The notes: generated by a model from the sequence alone, not told the origin. Numbered from the stretch's first letter, positions 1-8,765 are shown. The stretch: DNA of 64,000 nucleotides from Polaribacter filamentus (GCF_002943715.1 NZ_MQUA01000013.1:248001-312000), one strand, 5' to 3'. Numbers and translations: made by a program.

Positions 1-1
1 T

Positions 2-478
2 GGAATTTTGGCATACGCTTCGTTTTCTCATACAGAAAACGACCTACATAATATTACTATGGGAAGTTCATTGAATAAAGAGATTCCTGGAGATTGTTAT
101 TTTAAGATGGATGGTAAAAAAGTATATAAATATGCTACAACTTGGTTACCACAAGTAATTAAAAAAGCGATGGATAAAGTGAGTATCAATCCAAAAGATG
201 TTGATTATTTTTTCTTTCATCAAGCCAATGGAAAAATGTTAAAAGTAATTGCGAGCAACTTAATGAAATTGTATGATATTGATGATGAAAACTATGCAAG
301 TAAGATTCCAATGAGTATTGAGTTTTTAGGAAATACATCTGTAGCAACTATTCCTACATTGTTCGATTTGGTCAATAAAAACAAAATGGAAGGCTTTGAA
401 TTAGCAAAAAACCAAACCTATGTATTTGCTTCAGTTGGTGCAGGAATGCATTGTAATGCAGTTGTTTATAGAAGTTAA
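2..478 (+). CDS. 3-oxoacyl-ACP synthase III family protein, C-terminal part (5' partial)
   Basis: The reading frame is open from the window edge, so only the last ~158 residues are present. They are the C-terminal half of a FabH-type thiolase-fold condensing enzyme: the catalytic His lies in FFFHQANGK and the catalytic Asn in FLGNTSVA, followed by the closing strand FASVGAGMHCNAVVY. The nucleophilic Cys would lie upstream of the window. Such enzymes join acyl-CoA to malonyl-ACP in fatty acid or secondary lipid synthesis. It is a different paralogue from the complete FabH at 3683-4690. The substrate cannot be judged from this part. A broken sulfatase gene begins 14 bases downstream. Confidence 0.85.
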   Translation, partial: GILAYASFSHTENDLHNITMGSSLNKEIPGDCYFKMDGKKVYKYATTWLPQVIKKAMDKVSINPKDVDYFFFHQANGKMLKVIASNLMKLYDIDDENYASKIPMSIEFLGNTSVATIPTLFDLVNKNKMEGFELAKNQTYVFASVGAGMHCNAVVYRS

Positions 479-492
479 TACATTCGTATTTT

Positions 493-640
493 ATGATAAT
501 AAACCCAAAAAATATTCTTTTATTTCTGTTTTTGGGAATATTCGGAAGTGTAACATATTCACAAAATTCTGAGATAAAACCAAATATTGTACTCATTTTA
601 GTAGACGATGCAGCTTTGATGGATTTTGGCGCTTATAATA
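493..640 (+). pseudogene. arylsulfatase N-terminal remnant
   Basis: The first ~49 codons of a sulfatase gene survive: a signal peptide ending near TYSQ, then KPNIVLILVDDAALMDFGAY. This is the conserved sulfatase start, whose paired Asp residues bind the catalytic calcium. The match stops right after the GAY; the sulfatase family normally runs to ~450-550 residues and carries the CxPxR formylglycine site, which is absent. The frame drifts on for 18 unrelated codons to a stop at 694-696, overlapping the end of the minus-strand peptidase gene. I read it as a deletion stump; it cannot be a working sulfatase. Confidence 0.8.
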
Positions 641-669
641 AGAGTAGCTTTATTAAAAGTTTTATAAGA

Positions 670-3108
670 TTAGTTTCTAATTGTATTTGTATTTAAATTA
701 ATTGTTTTCTTATTCTTTACATATTTTTCTAACCATTGATCTTGTTCCCACAGCATATGCAAAATAGATTCTTTTGCTGCATAACCATGACTTTCTTTTG
801 GAAGCATTACTAATCTAACGGTTGCACCTAATCCTTTTAGCGCATTAAAATATCGTTCACTTTGTAAAGGGTATGTTCCAGAATTATTATCTGCAACTCC
901 GTGAATCAATAATAAAGGGGTTTTCATTTTATCAGCATGCATAAAAGGTGACATATCGTAATATACATTTGGAGCTTCCCAATAACTTCGTTCCTCACTT
1001 TGAAAACCAAACGGGGTTAAAGTTCTGTTATAGGCGCCACTTCTTGCAATACCAGCGGCAAAAAGATTAGAGTGAGATAGTAAATTAGCAGTCATAAATG
1101 CGCCATAACTATGGCCGCCAACGGCAACTCTGTTTCTGTCTATAAACCCTAAATTATCCACAGCATCAATTGCTGCTTTCGCATTACCTACTAATTGAGT
1201 CCGAAATTTATCATTAGGTTCATTAGATCCTTCGCCAACAATAGGGAAAGCTGCGTCATCTAAAACTACATAGCCTTTGGTAATCCAATATATTGGAGAA
1301 CCGGAGTATGGATACACAAATTTGTTAGGGTTTGCTGTACTCTGCGATGCGCTTGCTTTATTCTTGAACTCTCTGGGATATGCCCATAAAATCATAGGAT
1401 ATTTTTTACCTTCTTCATAGTTAAGAGGTAAATATAATGTGCCCTCTAAATCTAAACCATCATCACGTTTATAACTAATAACACGTTTATTTACGTTTTC
1501 TAAACTTTTAAATGGATTTTGAAAAGCGGTAATCGCTGTTATACTTTTCTTTTTTAAATTTCGAATATAGTAATTTGGATATGCTGTTTGAGATTGAATT
1601 TCAACCAATATTTCACCTTCTTTCATGTCAATTGCTGAAATCAAACTTTCAAGTTTATCAGTAAACTCAGACTCATATAAACGTTTCTTTTTATTTGTTT
1701 TTACATCATATTCGTCAACAAATGGAAATTGGCCTTTTTTAGAGAAGCCATCACCCATTAAAAACAACTTGTTATCTTGAATATCGAGTGTTTTGATACC
1801 AAACTCATTTTTAGACACAACAAAATTTCCAGGATCGCTGTAAATATCTTGGTAACTTCTGTCTGAAATTACCTTAGTTTTACTATTAATATCCGAAGGA
1901 TTAAATAAATAAGTTTTGGTATTTCTGGTATTCCACCATCTATCATTAGCAATCGCGATATTGTCATTTCCCCATTGTATGCCTGCGAAACGTTGTTGAG
2001 TTTTTAAAATCATTCTAGGTTTGCCATCGAAAGGAGTATTTAATTGATACACAGCATCTCTAAATTCAACCTTAACTTCGGGGTCTCCATTGTCTAAAGC
2101 TTCTACCCAAACTAAGGTGGCTGGTTTGTCACCTCGCCAAGACATGTTTCGTTTACCAGTCCTAGTCGCCATAAAACCTGTAGGTCTCACTTCATCGATA
2201 GGAACTTGATTTACCATTTGTATCAACTTAGCATTTGAATCATAAATGTTACTTTCACTGGGAAAACGAGCATAGGTTACCAAATAAGAAAAAGGACGCT
2301 TAATTTTAGTAATCATTACATAATATCCATCAGGAGAGAAGCTAATATCTTCATACATGTCCGTTGGAAGAAAATCTGCTATTTCTCCGGCAATAGATAC
2401 TTTTTTTATTTCTGATGATGCTAATTGTTCAAAATTAAATTCATCATTTGGTGTTTTTAGTAAATCTTGATAGGTTCTATTTTGTGCTTTAGCACCATCA
2501 CTAACAGAAATAGTGGGGCCATTTGGTACTGCTGTAATTGTATTAATTAGAGGTTTTCTATCGGCAGGCAACGTTTTTATCAATAAATGTTTATTATCTT
2601 TAAACCAGTTAATGGTACTTCCCATATTTGCATTCATATTTGCAGTAGTAATTTTAGTGGCGTTGCCTTCACTTACATTCAAAATCCAAACTTCTACACC
2701 TGTTTCTGTAGTATTTAAACAAGCAATCATACTTTCATCAGGTGACCATGTAAAATCGGATAAACGAGGATTTTCTGGTAAATTCGTTACTTGCTTAGCG
2801 TCAATATCTCTTGTTTTTTTTACCTTTAAATTAGTGTAAAAAGTAGTACGACTTCCAATATTCGTAACTGGGTTAATTCTTAATCCTGCTAAACGTAACT
2901 CGGTTTCAGAAAGTTCAGCAATCGATTTATATTGATTTCGGTAAATAAGAACCATATTTTCACCTTTACTGTCAATTTGCACTATAGGTGCTACATCGAT
3001 ATCTGCTAATTCTAAAATTTCTTTAGAAGGTTTCTGATACGGTAAGTTTTCTTGAGCATACGAAAAGATCGCTAAGAATAAAATGATTAGTAAAAATTGG
3101 TTTTTCAT
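670..3108 (-). CDS. secreted S9 family prolyl oligopeptidase-like peptidase
   Basis: An 812-residue protein with a signal peptide (hydrophobic start ending SYAQ, ~residue 19), so probably periplasmic or surface. Residues ~60-520 look like the beta-propeller cap, and residues ~560-800 are the alpha/beta-hydrolase catalytic domain. The triad is readable: Ser667 in GGHSYGAF, Asp740 in HGVADNNSG and His774 in KESHGY. The length and the GGHSYGAF motif fit the glutamyl-endopeptidase-like branch of S9 seen in Bacteroidota and chloroplasts. It stands alone between two gene stumps (493-640 and 3272-3580). Start at the ATG on 3106-3108, directly before the signal peptide. Confidence 0.93.
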   Translation of the reverse strand: MKNQFLLIILFLAIFSYAQENLPYQKPSKEILELADIDVAPIVQIDSKGENMVLIYRNQYKSIAELSETELRLAGLRINPVTNIGSRTTFYTNLKVKKTRDIDAKQVTNLPENPRLSDFTWSPDESMIACLNTTETGVEVWILNVSEGNATKITTANMNANMGSTINWFKDNKHLLIKTLPADRKPLINTITAVPNGPTISVSDGAKAQNRTYQDLLKTPNDEFNFEQLASSEIKKVSIAGEIADFLPTDMYEDISFSPDGYYVMITKIKRPFSYLVTYARFPSESNIYDSNAKLIQMVNQVPIDEVRPTGFMATRTGKRNMSWRGDKPATLVWVEALDNGDPEVKVEFRDAVYQLNTPFDGKPRMILKTQQRFAGIQWGNDNIAIANDRWWNTRNTKTYLFNPSDINSKTKVISDRSYQDIYSDPGNFVVSKNEFGIKTLDIQDNKLFLMGDGFSKKGQFPFVDEYDVKTNKKKRLYESEFTDKLESLISAIDMKEGEILVEIQSQTAYPNYYIRNLKKKSITAITAFQNPFKSLENVNKRVISYKRDDGLDLEGTLYLPLNYEEGKKYPMILWAYPREFKNKASASQSTANPNKFVYPYSGSPIYWITKGYVVLDDAAFPIVGEGSNEPNDKFRTQLVGNAKAAIDAVDNLGFIDRNRVAVGGHSYGAFMTANLLSHSNLFAAGIARSGAYNRTLTPFGFQSEERSYWEAPNVYYDMSPFMHADKMKTPLLLIHGVADNNSGTYPLQSERYFNALKGLGATVRLVMLPKESHGYAAKESILHMLWEQDQWLEKYVKNKKTINLNTNTIRN

Positions 3109-3271
3109 AAGATTTTGGTTTTCAATATATTAATTGTTATAATAATAAAGGTAATAAAAAAAAGATTTAAATAGAGAGTCATTGTTGGATAAATGAAAAA
3201 ATGGTGTTTTGCTTGCTGTTTTTCAATAGCCTTTGCAATATATAAAGACTTTTGTGAAGATATATTCCTGA

Positions 3272-3580
3272 AGCGCTGAAGCATTGTCTTTAAGTAAAAA
3301 AGTAGGTGAGAAAATAAAAGGAATTCAGTATTCAAATTTTACAGATGTGCTTTTAGGAACTAAAATAACTGCCCATATTTTGAGTGGTTATGTGAAGGAA
3401 AAAAATATTAATTCTGGTGTAATCAATAAAAATTATAATGTCTTCGGATATAAAAATAAGATGGTTTGTGATGGTTCTATGATTTCTCCAAATCCGGTTG
3501 TAAATCCTTCTTTATCAATTACTGCAATTTCTGAATATGGGATGCGTAAAATTTCTGATAAAGAATTAAATATCTTTTGA
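3272..3580 (+). pseudogene. GMC family oxidoreductase C-terminal remnant
   Basis: Only the last ~100 codons remain; the frame opens after a TGA at 3269-3271 with no proper start. The translation carries the GMC (cholesterol/glucose oxidase-like) C-terminal pattern: a TAH motif, then GVINKNYNVFGYKNKMVCDG and SMISPNPVVNPSLSITAISE. That corresponds to the family's 'V-D-x-x-x-x-V-F-G ... V-x-D-G-S ... N-P-x-x-x-P-S-L-T-I-T-A' tail. The FAD-binding Rossmann half is absent. It is probably what is left after a deletion near the peptidase gene. Confidence 0.75.
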
Positions 3581-3607
3581 TATTTTAAGGTTTCAAAATG
3601 TAACTTA

Positions 3608-3638
3608 TTGTGAGGATGTTAATTTATCACTATTTTTG
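3608..3638 (+). promoter_or_regulatory. Bacteroidota-type promoter of fabH
   Basis: A TTG at 3608-3610 is followed after 20 bases by TATTTTTG at 3631-3638, an exact fit to the flavobacterial -33/-7 pattern (TTTG, 17-23 bases, TAnnTTTG). It would give a leader of ~40 bases ahead of the ATG at 3683. Confidence 0.65.
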
Positions 3639-3682
3639 TTAGACACAAACAAACAAATCACTAAAAAATACACCCATAAAAT

Positions 3683-4690
3683 ATGTATAATTCAAAAATT
3701 ACCGGACTTGGATATTATGTTCCAGATAATATTGTTACCAACAATGATTTAAAGGAATTTATGGAAACTTCGGATGAGTGGATCCAAGAAAGAACAGGCA
3801 TAAAAGAACGCCGTTGGATTGATCCAAAATCTGGAGATACAACAGCAGTTATGGGGGCAAAAGCGGCTAGAATTGCAATTGAAAGAGCTGGTTTAACAAA
3901 TGATGATATTGATTTTATTGTGTTTGCAACTTTAAGTCCGGATATGTATTTTCCAGGAGGCGGAGTGCAAGTGCAAGACATGTTAGAGATGCCAACAATT
4001 GGTGCTTTAGATGTGCGTAACCAATGTTCTGGTTTTATTTATGCGATGTCTGTGGCTGACCAATTTATAAAAACAGGAATGTACAAAAATATTTTAGTTA
4101 TTGGCGCAGAAAATCATTCTGGAGGTTTGGACAGATCAACTAAAGGTAGAGGTGTTACAGTAATTTTTGGAGATGGAGCGGGAGCAGCAATTTTATCAAG
4201 AAGTGAAGAAAAAGGAAAAGGAATTTTATCCACTCATTTGCATTCCGAAGGAAAACATGCTAAAGAATTGGTTTTAGAAGGGCCATCAACACAAAGGTGG
4301 GTTCCGGAAATTTTGGAAGCTAATGATCCTGAAGATGTTTCTTATTTTCCTTATATGAATGGGCAGTTTGTTTTTAAACATGCCGTTACTCGTTTTTCTG
4401 AAGCAATTGTAGAAGGCTTAGAAGCAAATAATTTACAAAAAGAGGATATTGATATGTTAATTCCGCATCAAGCGAATTTACGAATTGCACAATTTATTCA
4501 AAAAAAGTTTCAATTATCGGACGATAAGGTACATAACAACATACAGAAATTTGGAAACACAACTGCAGCATCCGTAATTATAGCATTAACCGAAGCTTGG
4601 GAAAAAGGTAAAATTAAAGACAATGATTTAGTCGTTTTAGCGGCATTTGGAAGCGGATTTACTTGGGGTTCAGTCGTTATTCGTTGGTAA
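3683..4690 (+). CDS. fabH: 3-oxoacyl-ACP synthase III (KAS III)
   Basis: A complete 335-residue condensing enzyme of normal FabH length. All three catalytic residues are visible: Cys115 in DVRNQCSGF, His262 in IPHQANLRIA and Asn292 in KFGNTTAAS; FGDGAGAAIL near 162-171 is also typical. FabH starts fatty acid chains by joining an acyl-CoA to malonyl-ACP in the cytoplasm. It is monocistronic: its own promoter lies at 3608-3638 and a strong hairpin terminator follows at 4722-4752. A second FabH-like gene ends at 478. Whether this copy is the housekeeping one cannot be told from sequence alone. Confidence 0.92.
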   Translation: MYNSKITGLGYYVPDNIVTNNDLKEFMETSDEWIQERTGIKERRWIDPKSGDTTAVMGAKAARIAIERAGLTNDDIDFIVFATLSPDMYFPGGGVQVQDMLEMPTIGALDVRNQCSGFIYAMSVADQFIKTGMYKNILVIGAENHSGGLDRSTKGRGVTVIFGDGAGAAILSRSEEKGKGILSTHLHSEGKHAKELVLEGPSTQRWVPEILEANDPEDVSYFPYMNGQFVFKHAVTRFSEAIVEGLEANNLQKEDIDMLIPHQANLRIAQFIQKKFQLSDDKVHNNIQKFGNTTAASVIIALTEAWEKGKIKDNDLVVLAAFGSGFTWGSVVIRW

Positions 4691-4721
4691 AATAGAAATC
4701 TTAATTTTTTAAAAAGTTAAA

Positions 4722-4752
4722 AACCCGAAGCAAATATTGCTTCGGGTTTTTT
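4722..4752 (+). terminator. rho-independent terminator after fabH
   Basis: Stem CCCGAAGCAA / TTGCTTCGGG with a three-base loop, followed by a T run, 33 bases after the fabH stop. Confidence 0.9.
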
Positions 4753-4863
4753 AATAAATTTAAATTTATGAATTGCAGTACATTTTGTTTTACTTTCTTT
4801 AATAGTATGTTTTCCTTTTCTAAGTATTTTTATTTTATAACCAAAGTTAAACCTTTGTCTTTA

Positions 4864-4974
4864 TTAATTGTATTTCCTAAAATTGATTTTAGTTTTGGTA
4901 GACCTTTTTGTTAATTGAGCAAATGAGGTTCCAATAATCATGAGCATTATAAAGAGTATTATTTTTTGCGTTAT
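4864..4974 (-). pseudogene. possible decayed secreted-protein gene (signal peptide remnant)
   Basis: The stretch between the fabH terminator and 5067 (about 310 bases) has no intact gene. On the minus strand one frame reads as a good signal peptide (KIILFIMLMIIGTSFAQ) but begins with ATA instead of ATG. It meets two TAA codons at 4861-4866, then stays open as basic residues for ~35 more codons toward the terminator. This is what a small secreted-protein gene looks like after loss of its start and a nonsense change. It may equally be chance. Confidence 0.3.
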
Positions 4975-5066
4975 GTGTTAATTTTAACTTTATAGATTGG
5001 CGTACAGACCAACTATTACTTATATTTGTTACTTGAATAAACAACCTTTAACGTAATATTACCAGT

Positions 5067-5429
5067 ATGAAAAATGTAACATTAGTTCTTGGTGCATCTG
5101 CAAATCCAAACAGATATTCTAACATTGCAATTAAAAGGTTGTTAGATAAAAAATTATTTGTAAAGGCGTTAGGAATAAAAAAAGGTAAAGTTGTAACTAT
5201 CAAAATTGATGACGAAAAACAAGATTATAAAAATATAGATACTGTTACTTTGTACCTTAATCCGAAAAGACAAGAGGAATATTATAACTACATTATTGGC
5301 TTAAAACCTCGAAGGGTAATTTTTAATCCTGGTGCTGAGAATGAGGAGTTTGTAAAACTGTTAGAAGAAAATAGTATAGAACCCGTAATTGCTTGTACTT
5401 TGGTTATGTTGTCAATTAATGAATACTAA
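5067..5429 (+). CDS. CoA-binding domain protein
   Basis: A 120-residue protein with a single Rossmann-like CoA_binding_2 domain (YccU family). It starts with the nucleotide-binding turn LVLGASANPNRYSN and ends with the pattern RRVIFNPGAENEEF followed by a CTLVML strand. Members bind CoA-type nucleotides; no reaction is established. The gene converges on rnz and overlaps its 3' end by 14 bases, so both stops lie inside each other's coding sequence. Confidence 0.85.
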   Translation: MKNVTLVLGASANPNRYSNIAIKRLLDKKLFVKALGIKKGKVVTIKIDDEKQDYKNIDTVTLYLNPKRQEEYYNYIIGLKPRRVIFNPGAENEEFVKLLEENSIEPVIACTLVMLSINEY

Positions 5430-6333
5430 AAACCTTACCAGGTTGTGCTAATTCTGTGTTCTCAAAAATTTCTTTTGCTTCGGTTTTAAACAAAGAAATA
5501 TCTTTATATCTGCCAGAGTAATGACCAAGAATCAATTGTTTTACAGAAGCATCTTTTGCAATTTGCGCGGCTTGTTTTGAAGTAGAATGTTTTGTTTTTT
5601 TTGCTAAATCTTCTCTATCGGCTAAAAAAGTGGCTTCATGATATAGTAAATCAACATTTTCTATAATTTTTAGTATGTTTGGCTTGTAGCAAGTATCGCT
5701 GCAAAAAGCAAAGCTTAATGGTTTTTTTGGTGCAATAGTTAACTCTTTATTTGCAACAATTTCTCCAGTTGATAAAACAACATCTTTACCCGCTTTAATA
5801 TTTAAGTAATCAGCTTTATCAATTTCTGGATATCCGCTAATATTTAGCATGTTTAATTTTCTAGGTTTTTCTTTTTCTGTGAACAAATAACCATTTGTAT
5901 ACACTCTATGGTTTAAAGGGATTGTTCGCACAGAAACTTTATCATCCTCAAAAATAAGTTCACTTTCATTGGATGTTAATTCGTGAAATATAATTGGATA
6001 TTGCGCATGAGACTGAGAAATTTTTAACTGTAATAGTGTTACTTTTTTTATGTCTTTTGGACCATAAATATGCAGTTCTTTTTCTCTACTCAAAATACCG
6101 TAGGTAGCTAATAAACCAACTAAACCATAAAAATGATCTCCATGTAAATGAGAAATAAATATGTGGTCAATTTTAGAAAAACCAACGTTATATTTCCGCA
6201 TTTGACGCTGGGTACCTTCACCACAATCAATTAAAAAATGTCGATTATTAATTTCTAAATACTGGGACGTAGGAAACGCATTTATACGTGGAGTTGCAGA
6301 ATGACAACCTAAAATAGTTAGGTTTAAACTCAT
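5416..6333 (-). CDS. rnz: ribonuclease Z
   Basis: A 305-residue metallo-beta-lactamase-fold endonuclease that trims tRNA precursor 3' ends. The zinc motif SHLHGDHFYG gives His62, His64, Asp66 and His67; further metal ligands are in FCSDTCY, YHEATF and LGHYSGRY. The N-terminus GCHSATPR and LIDCGEGTQRQM are standard for RNase Z. It is the last gene of a minus-strand run pyrR-pyrB-STAS-like-T9SS tail protein-rnz; its ATG overlaps the TGA of the preceding gene (ATGA), suggesting translational coupling. Confidence 0.95.
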   Translation of the reverse strand: MSLNLTILGCHSATPRINAFPTSQYLEINNRHFLIDCGEGTQRQMRKYNVGFSKIDHIFISHLHGDHFYGLVGLLATYGILSREKELHIYGPKDIKKVTLLQLKISQSHAQYPIIFHELTSNESELIFEDDKVSVRTIPLNHRVYTNGYLFTEKEKPRKLNMLNISGYPEIDKADYLNIKAGKDVVLSTGEIVANKELTIAPKKPLSFAFCSDTCYKPNILKIIENVDLLYHEATFLADREDLAKKTKHSTSKQAAQIAKDASVKQLILGHYSGRYKDISLFKTEAKEIFENTELAQPGKVFSIH

Positions 6334-6650
6334 TTAATTACAAACCGTTTAGAAATTATACTTTCTTTATCTTGCAATGTGTAAATATAAATACCGGTAA
6401 GAACGTTCCCTTTTTCAAAAGTAAACGAATTACTACCTACACTGGCCTTTACTTTTTCTTCGTAAACAGTTTTACCTAAAACATCTAATACCTTAAAAAT
6501 TATGTCAGAATTACTGGTAGCGTTAAATGTTATTTTTGTTGAATTCGTAAACGGATTTGGAGCAGCAGATAATTTTTCAATTGATTTTTCTTGTGAAAAT
6601 CCGATTGTGGATATACTTAAAAATAAAATAAAAAGTATTTTTTTTATCAT
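6330..6650 (-). CDS. minimal secreted protein: signal peptide plus T9SS type A sorting domain
   Basis: A 106-residue protein made of a signal peptide (ending GFSQ, ~residue 19) and, almost at once, a T9SS C-terminal sorting domain: AAPNPFTNSTKITF (~29-43), VLDVLGKTVYEE, then TGIYIYTLQDKE and the end KRFVIK. That pattern is the Por_Secre_tail beta-sandwich that normally sits behind a large cargo. Here there is no cargo. Thirteen bases separate it from the STAS-like gene and it overlaps rnz by 4, so it is co-transcribed with pyrimidine and tRNA-processing genes. Its role is unknown. Confidence 0.85.
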   Translation of the reverse strand: MIKKILFILFLSISTIGFSQEKSIEKLSAAPNPFTNSTKITFNATSNSDIIFKVLDVLGKTVYEEKVKASVGSNSFTFEKGNVLTGIYIYTLQDKESIISKRFVIK

Positions 6651-6663
6651 TTTATGCCGCTTT

Positions 6664-6990
6664 TTAAAATCCTAATTCTCGCTCCATAGCTTCCATTTCT
6701 AAAATATCTTCTGCTTCCAATAAGGTAGGAACAATGTTAAGATTCTGAGGTAAATCATCAATATTTACTTTATTGTAAACGATTACAAATGATTTGTCAG
6801 GTTCTTTTTTAATATTAATCAAAAATAGTGAAAATTCCTCTTGTGTTATGTTAATGTTATTAGAAATTTGCAGCACTAAATGTTCTTCTTTACGGTTTTT
6901 TTGTAATCTTAAAAAGGAAGTATAAAAGTCTGAAAACGAATCTTCATCCGAGGAAATAAACGTATAATTTTCTTTTTTTTCTACGATCAT
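6664..6990 (-). CDS. small conserved protein, STAS-like
   Basis: A 108-residue cytoplasmic protein without signal peptide or membrane segment. Alternating strands and helices (YTFISS, SFLRLQK, HLVLQIS, SFVIVYN) and the acidic tail EAEDILEMEAMERELGF resemble a STAS/anti-sigma-antagonist-like fold. I recognise this only by pattern, so treat the fold as inference. It starts 4 bases after the pyrB stop and precedes the T9SS tail protein by 13 bases, clearly within the operon. Confidence 0.7.
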   Translation of the reverse strand: MIVEKKENYTFISSDEDSFSDFYTSFLRLQKNRKEEHLVLQISNNINITQEEFSLFLINIKKEPDKSFVIVYNKVNIDDLPQNLNIVPTLLEAEDILEMEAMERELGF

Positions 6991-6994
6991 CTCT

Positions 6995-7924
6995 TTACCT
7001 TTTAATTTGTTGCGCCAATAAATAAATGATCGCCATTCTTACCGCAACACCATTTTCTACTTGATTTAAAATGATGGATTGATCAGAATCTGCAACTTCA
7101 CTTGTAATTTCTACACCTCTATTAATTGGTCCTGGATGCATGATTACAATTTTCTTGCCAAGATTGTCTAAGAGTTCTTTATTTATCCCAAAAAGTTTCG
7201 TGTATTCTCTTGTTGATGGAAAATATTTAATATCCATTCTTTCATGTTGCACTCTTAAAACATTGGCAACATCACACCATTCCAACGCTTTTTTAAGATT
7301 GGTTTCAACTTCAACACCTAGGCTTGTAATATATTTTGGAATTAAGGTTGTTGGTCCACAAACTTTAATTTGTGCGCCTTGCAATTGCAGCGCAAATATG
7401 TTTGATAAAGCAACTCTTGAGTGTAAAATATCGCCCACAATAACAATTTTTTTTCCTTTTACAGTGCCTAGTTTTTCTCTTATAGAATAAGAATCTAATA
7501 AAGCTTGTGTTGGATGTTCGTGCGTTCCATCACCGGCATTTATAATTTTAGCATTTACATGTTTAGATAAAAAAACGCCTGCACCCACATTTCCATGTCT
7601 CATAACAACAATATCTACTTTCATAGATAAAATATTGTTCACAGTGTCTATTAGTGTTTCACCTTTTTTTACGGATGATTGACTTGCAGAGAAGTTAATA
7701 ACATCCGCAGAAAGCCTTTTTTCTGCAAGCTCAAAAGAAAGTTTTGTTCTTGTACTATTTTCAAAAAATAAGTTTGCAATTGTAATATCTCTCAAAGAAG
7801 GAACCTTCTTTATAGGTCTATTAATAACTTCTTTAAAATGATCTGCAGTTTTAAAAATAAGATCAATATCAGTTGCTTTTAGATATTTTATGCCTAATAA
7901 ATGCGATACGCTTAATTGATCCAT
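6995..7924 (-). CDS. pyrB: aspartate carbamoyltransferase catalytic subunit
   Basis: 309 residues, the normal length. It makes carbamoyl-aspartate from carbamoyl phosphate and aspartate, the first committed step of pyrimidine synthesis. The carbamoyl-phosphate loop FFENSTRTKLSFELAEKRL (~residues 53-71), MRHGNVGAG, HPTQALLDSYSI, GDILHSRVALSN and the late MHPGPINRGVEI are all in place. It follows pyrR with one base between stop and ATG. No regulatory-chain gene (pyrI) is nearby, so it is probably an unregulated trimer. Confidence 0.97.
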   Translation of the reverse strand: MDQLSVSHLLGIKYLKATDIDLIFKTADHFKEVINRPIKKVPSLRDITIANLFFENSTRTKLSFELAEKRLSADVINFSASQSSVKKGETLIDTVNNILSMKVDIVVMRHGNVGAGVFLSKHVNAKIINAGDGTHEHPTQALLDSYSIREKLGTVKGKKIVIVGDILHSRVALSNIFALQLQGAQIKVCGPTTLIPKYITSLGVEVETNLKKALEWCDVANVLRVQHERMDIKYFPSTREYTKLFGINKELLDNLGKKIVIMHPGPINRGVEITSEVADSDQSIILNQVENGVAVRMAIIYLLAQQIKR

Positions 7925-7925
7925 A

Positions 7926-8465
7926 TTATTTCTGTTCTATATATACAGCATCTTTTTTATGTGTTTCCTTCCAAGAAACTAAAACTTTTTCTTCATTAAT
8001 TGCATCTACTTGTCTTCCTTTATAATTTGGCTGAATAGGTAGATGTCTGCTAAATCGTCTGTCAATTAAAACCAATAACTCAATACTTTCGGGTCTTCCA
8101 AAAGATTGTATTGCAGTTAATGCAGCTCTTATGCTTCTGCCAGAAAATAAGACATCATCAATAATTACTACTTTTTTATCTTCAATTAAAAAATCGATTT
8201 TTGTTGATGTAGCTGCCAAAGGAGAATCTCTTCTTCTAAAATCATCTCTGTAAAATGTAATATCTAATAGGCCTAATTTTAGGTTATTTATTCCGTATTC
8301 GTTTTTTAGCAAGGCACTTAATCTGTTTGCCAAATATGTTCCTCTTGGTTGCAAGCCAATTAAAACAGTATTACAGAAATCATTATGATTTTCAATTAGC
8401 TCACAAGCTAATCTGTGAAGAATAATTTCAATATCTTTTGAGTTAAGTAAGGTTTTTTTGCTCAT
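7926..8465 (-). CDS. pyrR: bifunctional pyr operon regulator / uracil phosphoribosyltransferase
   Basis: I take the start at the ATG on 8463-8465, giving MSKKTLLNSKDIEI and 179 residues, the usual PyrR length; the 28 in-frame codons upstream are hydrophobic and unlike the family. The PRPP-binding motif VVIIDDVLFSGRSIRAAL is clear, as is LIGLQPRGTYLA. In Firmicutes PyrR binds pyr mRNA and attenuates it; in Bacteroidota its main role may be enzymatic. It heads the five-gene run ending with rnz. No clear attenuator hairpin is visible upstream. Confidence 0.93.
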   Translation of the reverse strand: MSKKTLLNSKDIEIILHRLACELIENHNDFCNTVLIGLQPRGTYLANRLSALLKNEYGINNLKLGLLDITFYRDDFRRRDSPLAATSTKIDFLIEDKKVVIIDDVLFSGRSIRAALTAIQSFGRPESIELLVLIDRRFSRHLPIQPNYKGRQVDAINEEKVLVSWKETHKKDAVYIEQK

Positions 8466-8765
8466 TAGAGGTCTATCAAATTTTAGTTGATAGTTATTGA
8501 AAATCAAAATTAGGGTAAATAAACGTATGAGCAAAATAAAATAAGACACTAATTATTATAAATTGGATGTCGAAATAAATATTTTACTTAATTTAGTGCA
8601 ATAGCATAGAAGTATTTTTGTTAAATGTTAAATCAAATCTAAGTTTTATCCTTAAAAATTTGGCTGATATTTGTTGTTAATAAATTGTTGAAAACAAATA
8701 GTACTTGTTTAAAAGTGCGGTAGGAGTTGTAGTACCTTTATTTTATAATTCAAAGAACCTAAGTT

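Noticed and set aside
3105..3335. Minus-strand open frame of 76 codons upstream of the S9 peptidase
   Set aside because: Lys/Phe/Ile-rich AT noise with no domain; overlaps the GMC remnant on the other strand.
4864..4974. ATA used as a genuine start codon for a small secreted peptide
   Set aside because: Two stops follow at once and the frame continues beyond them; decay or chance is simpler.
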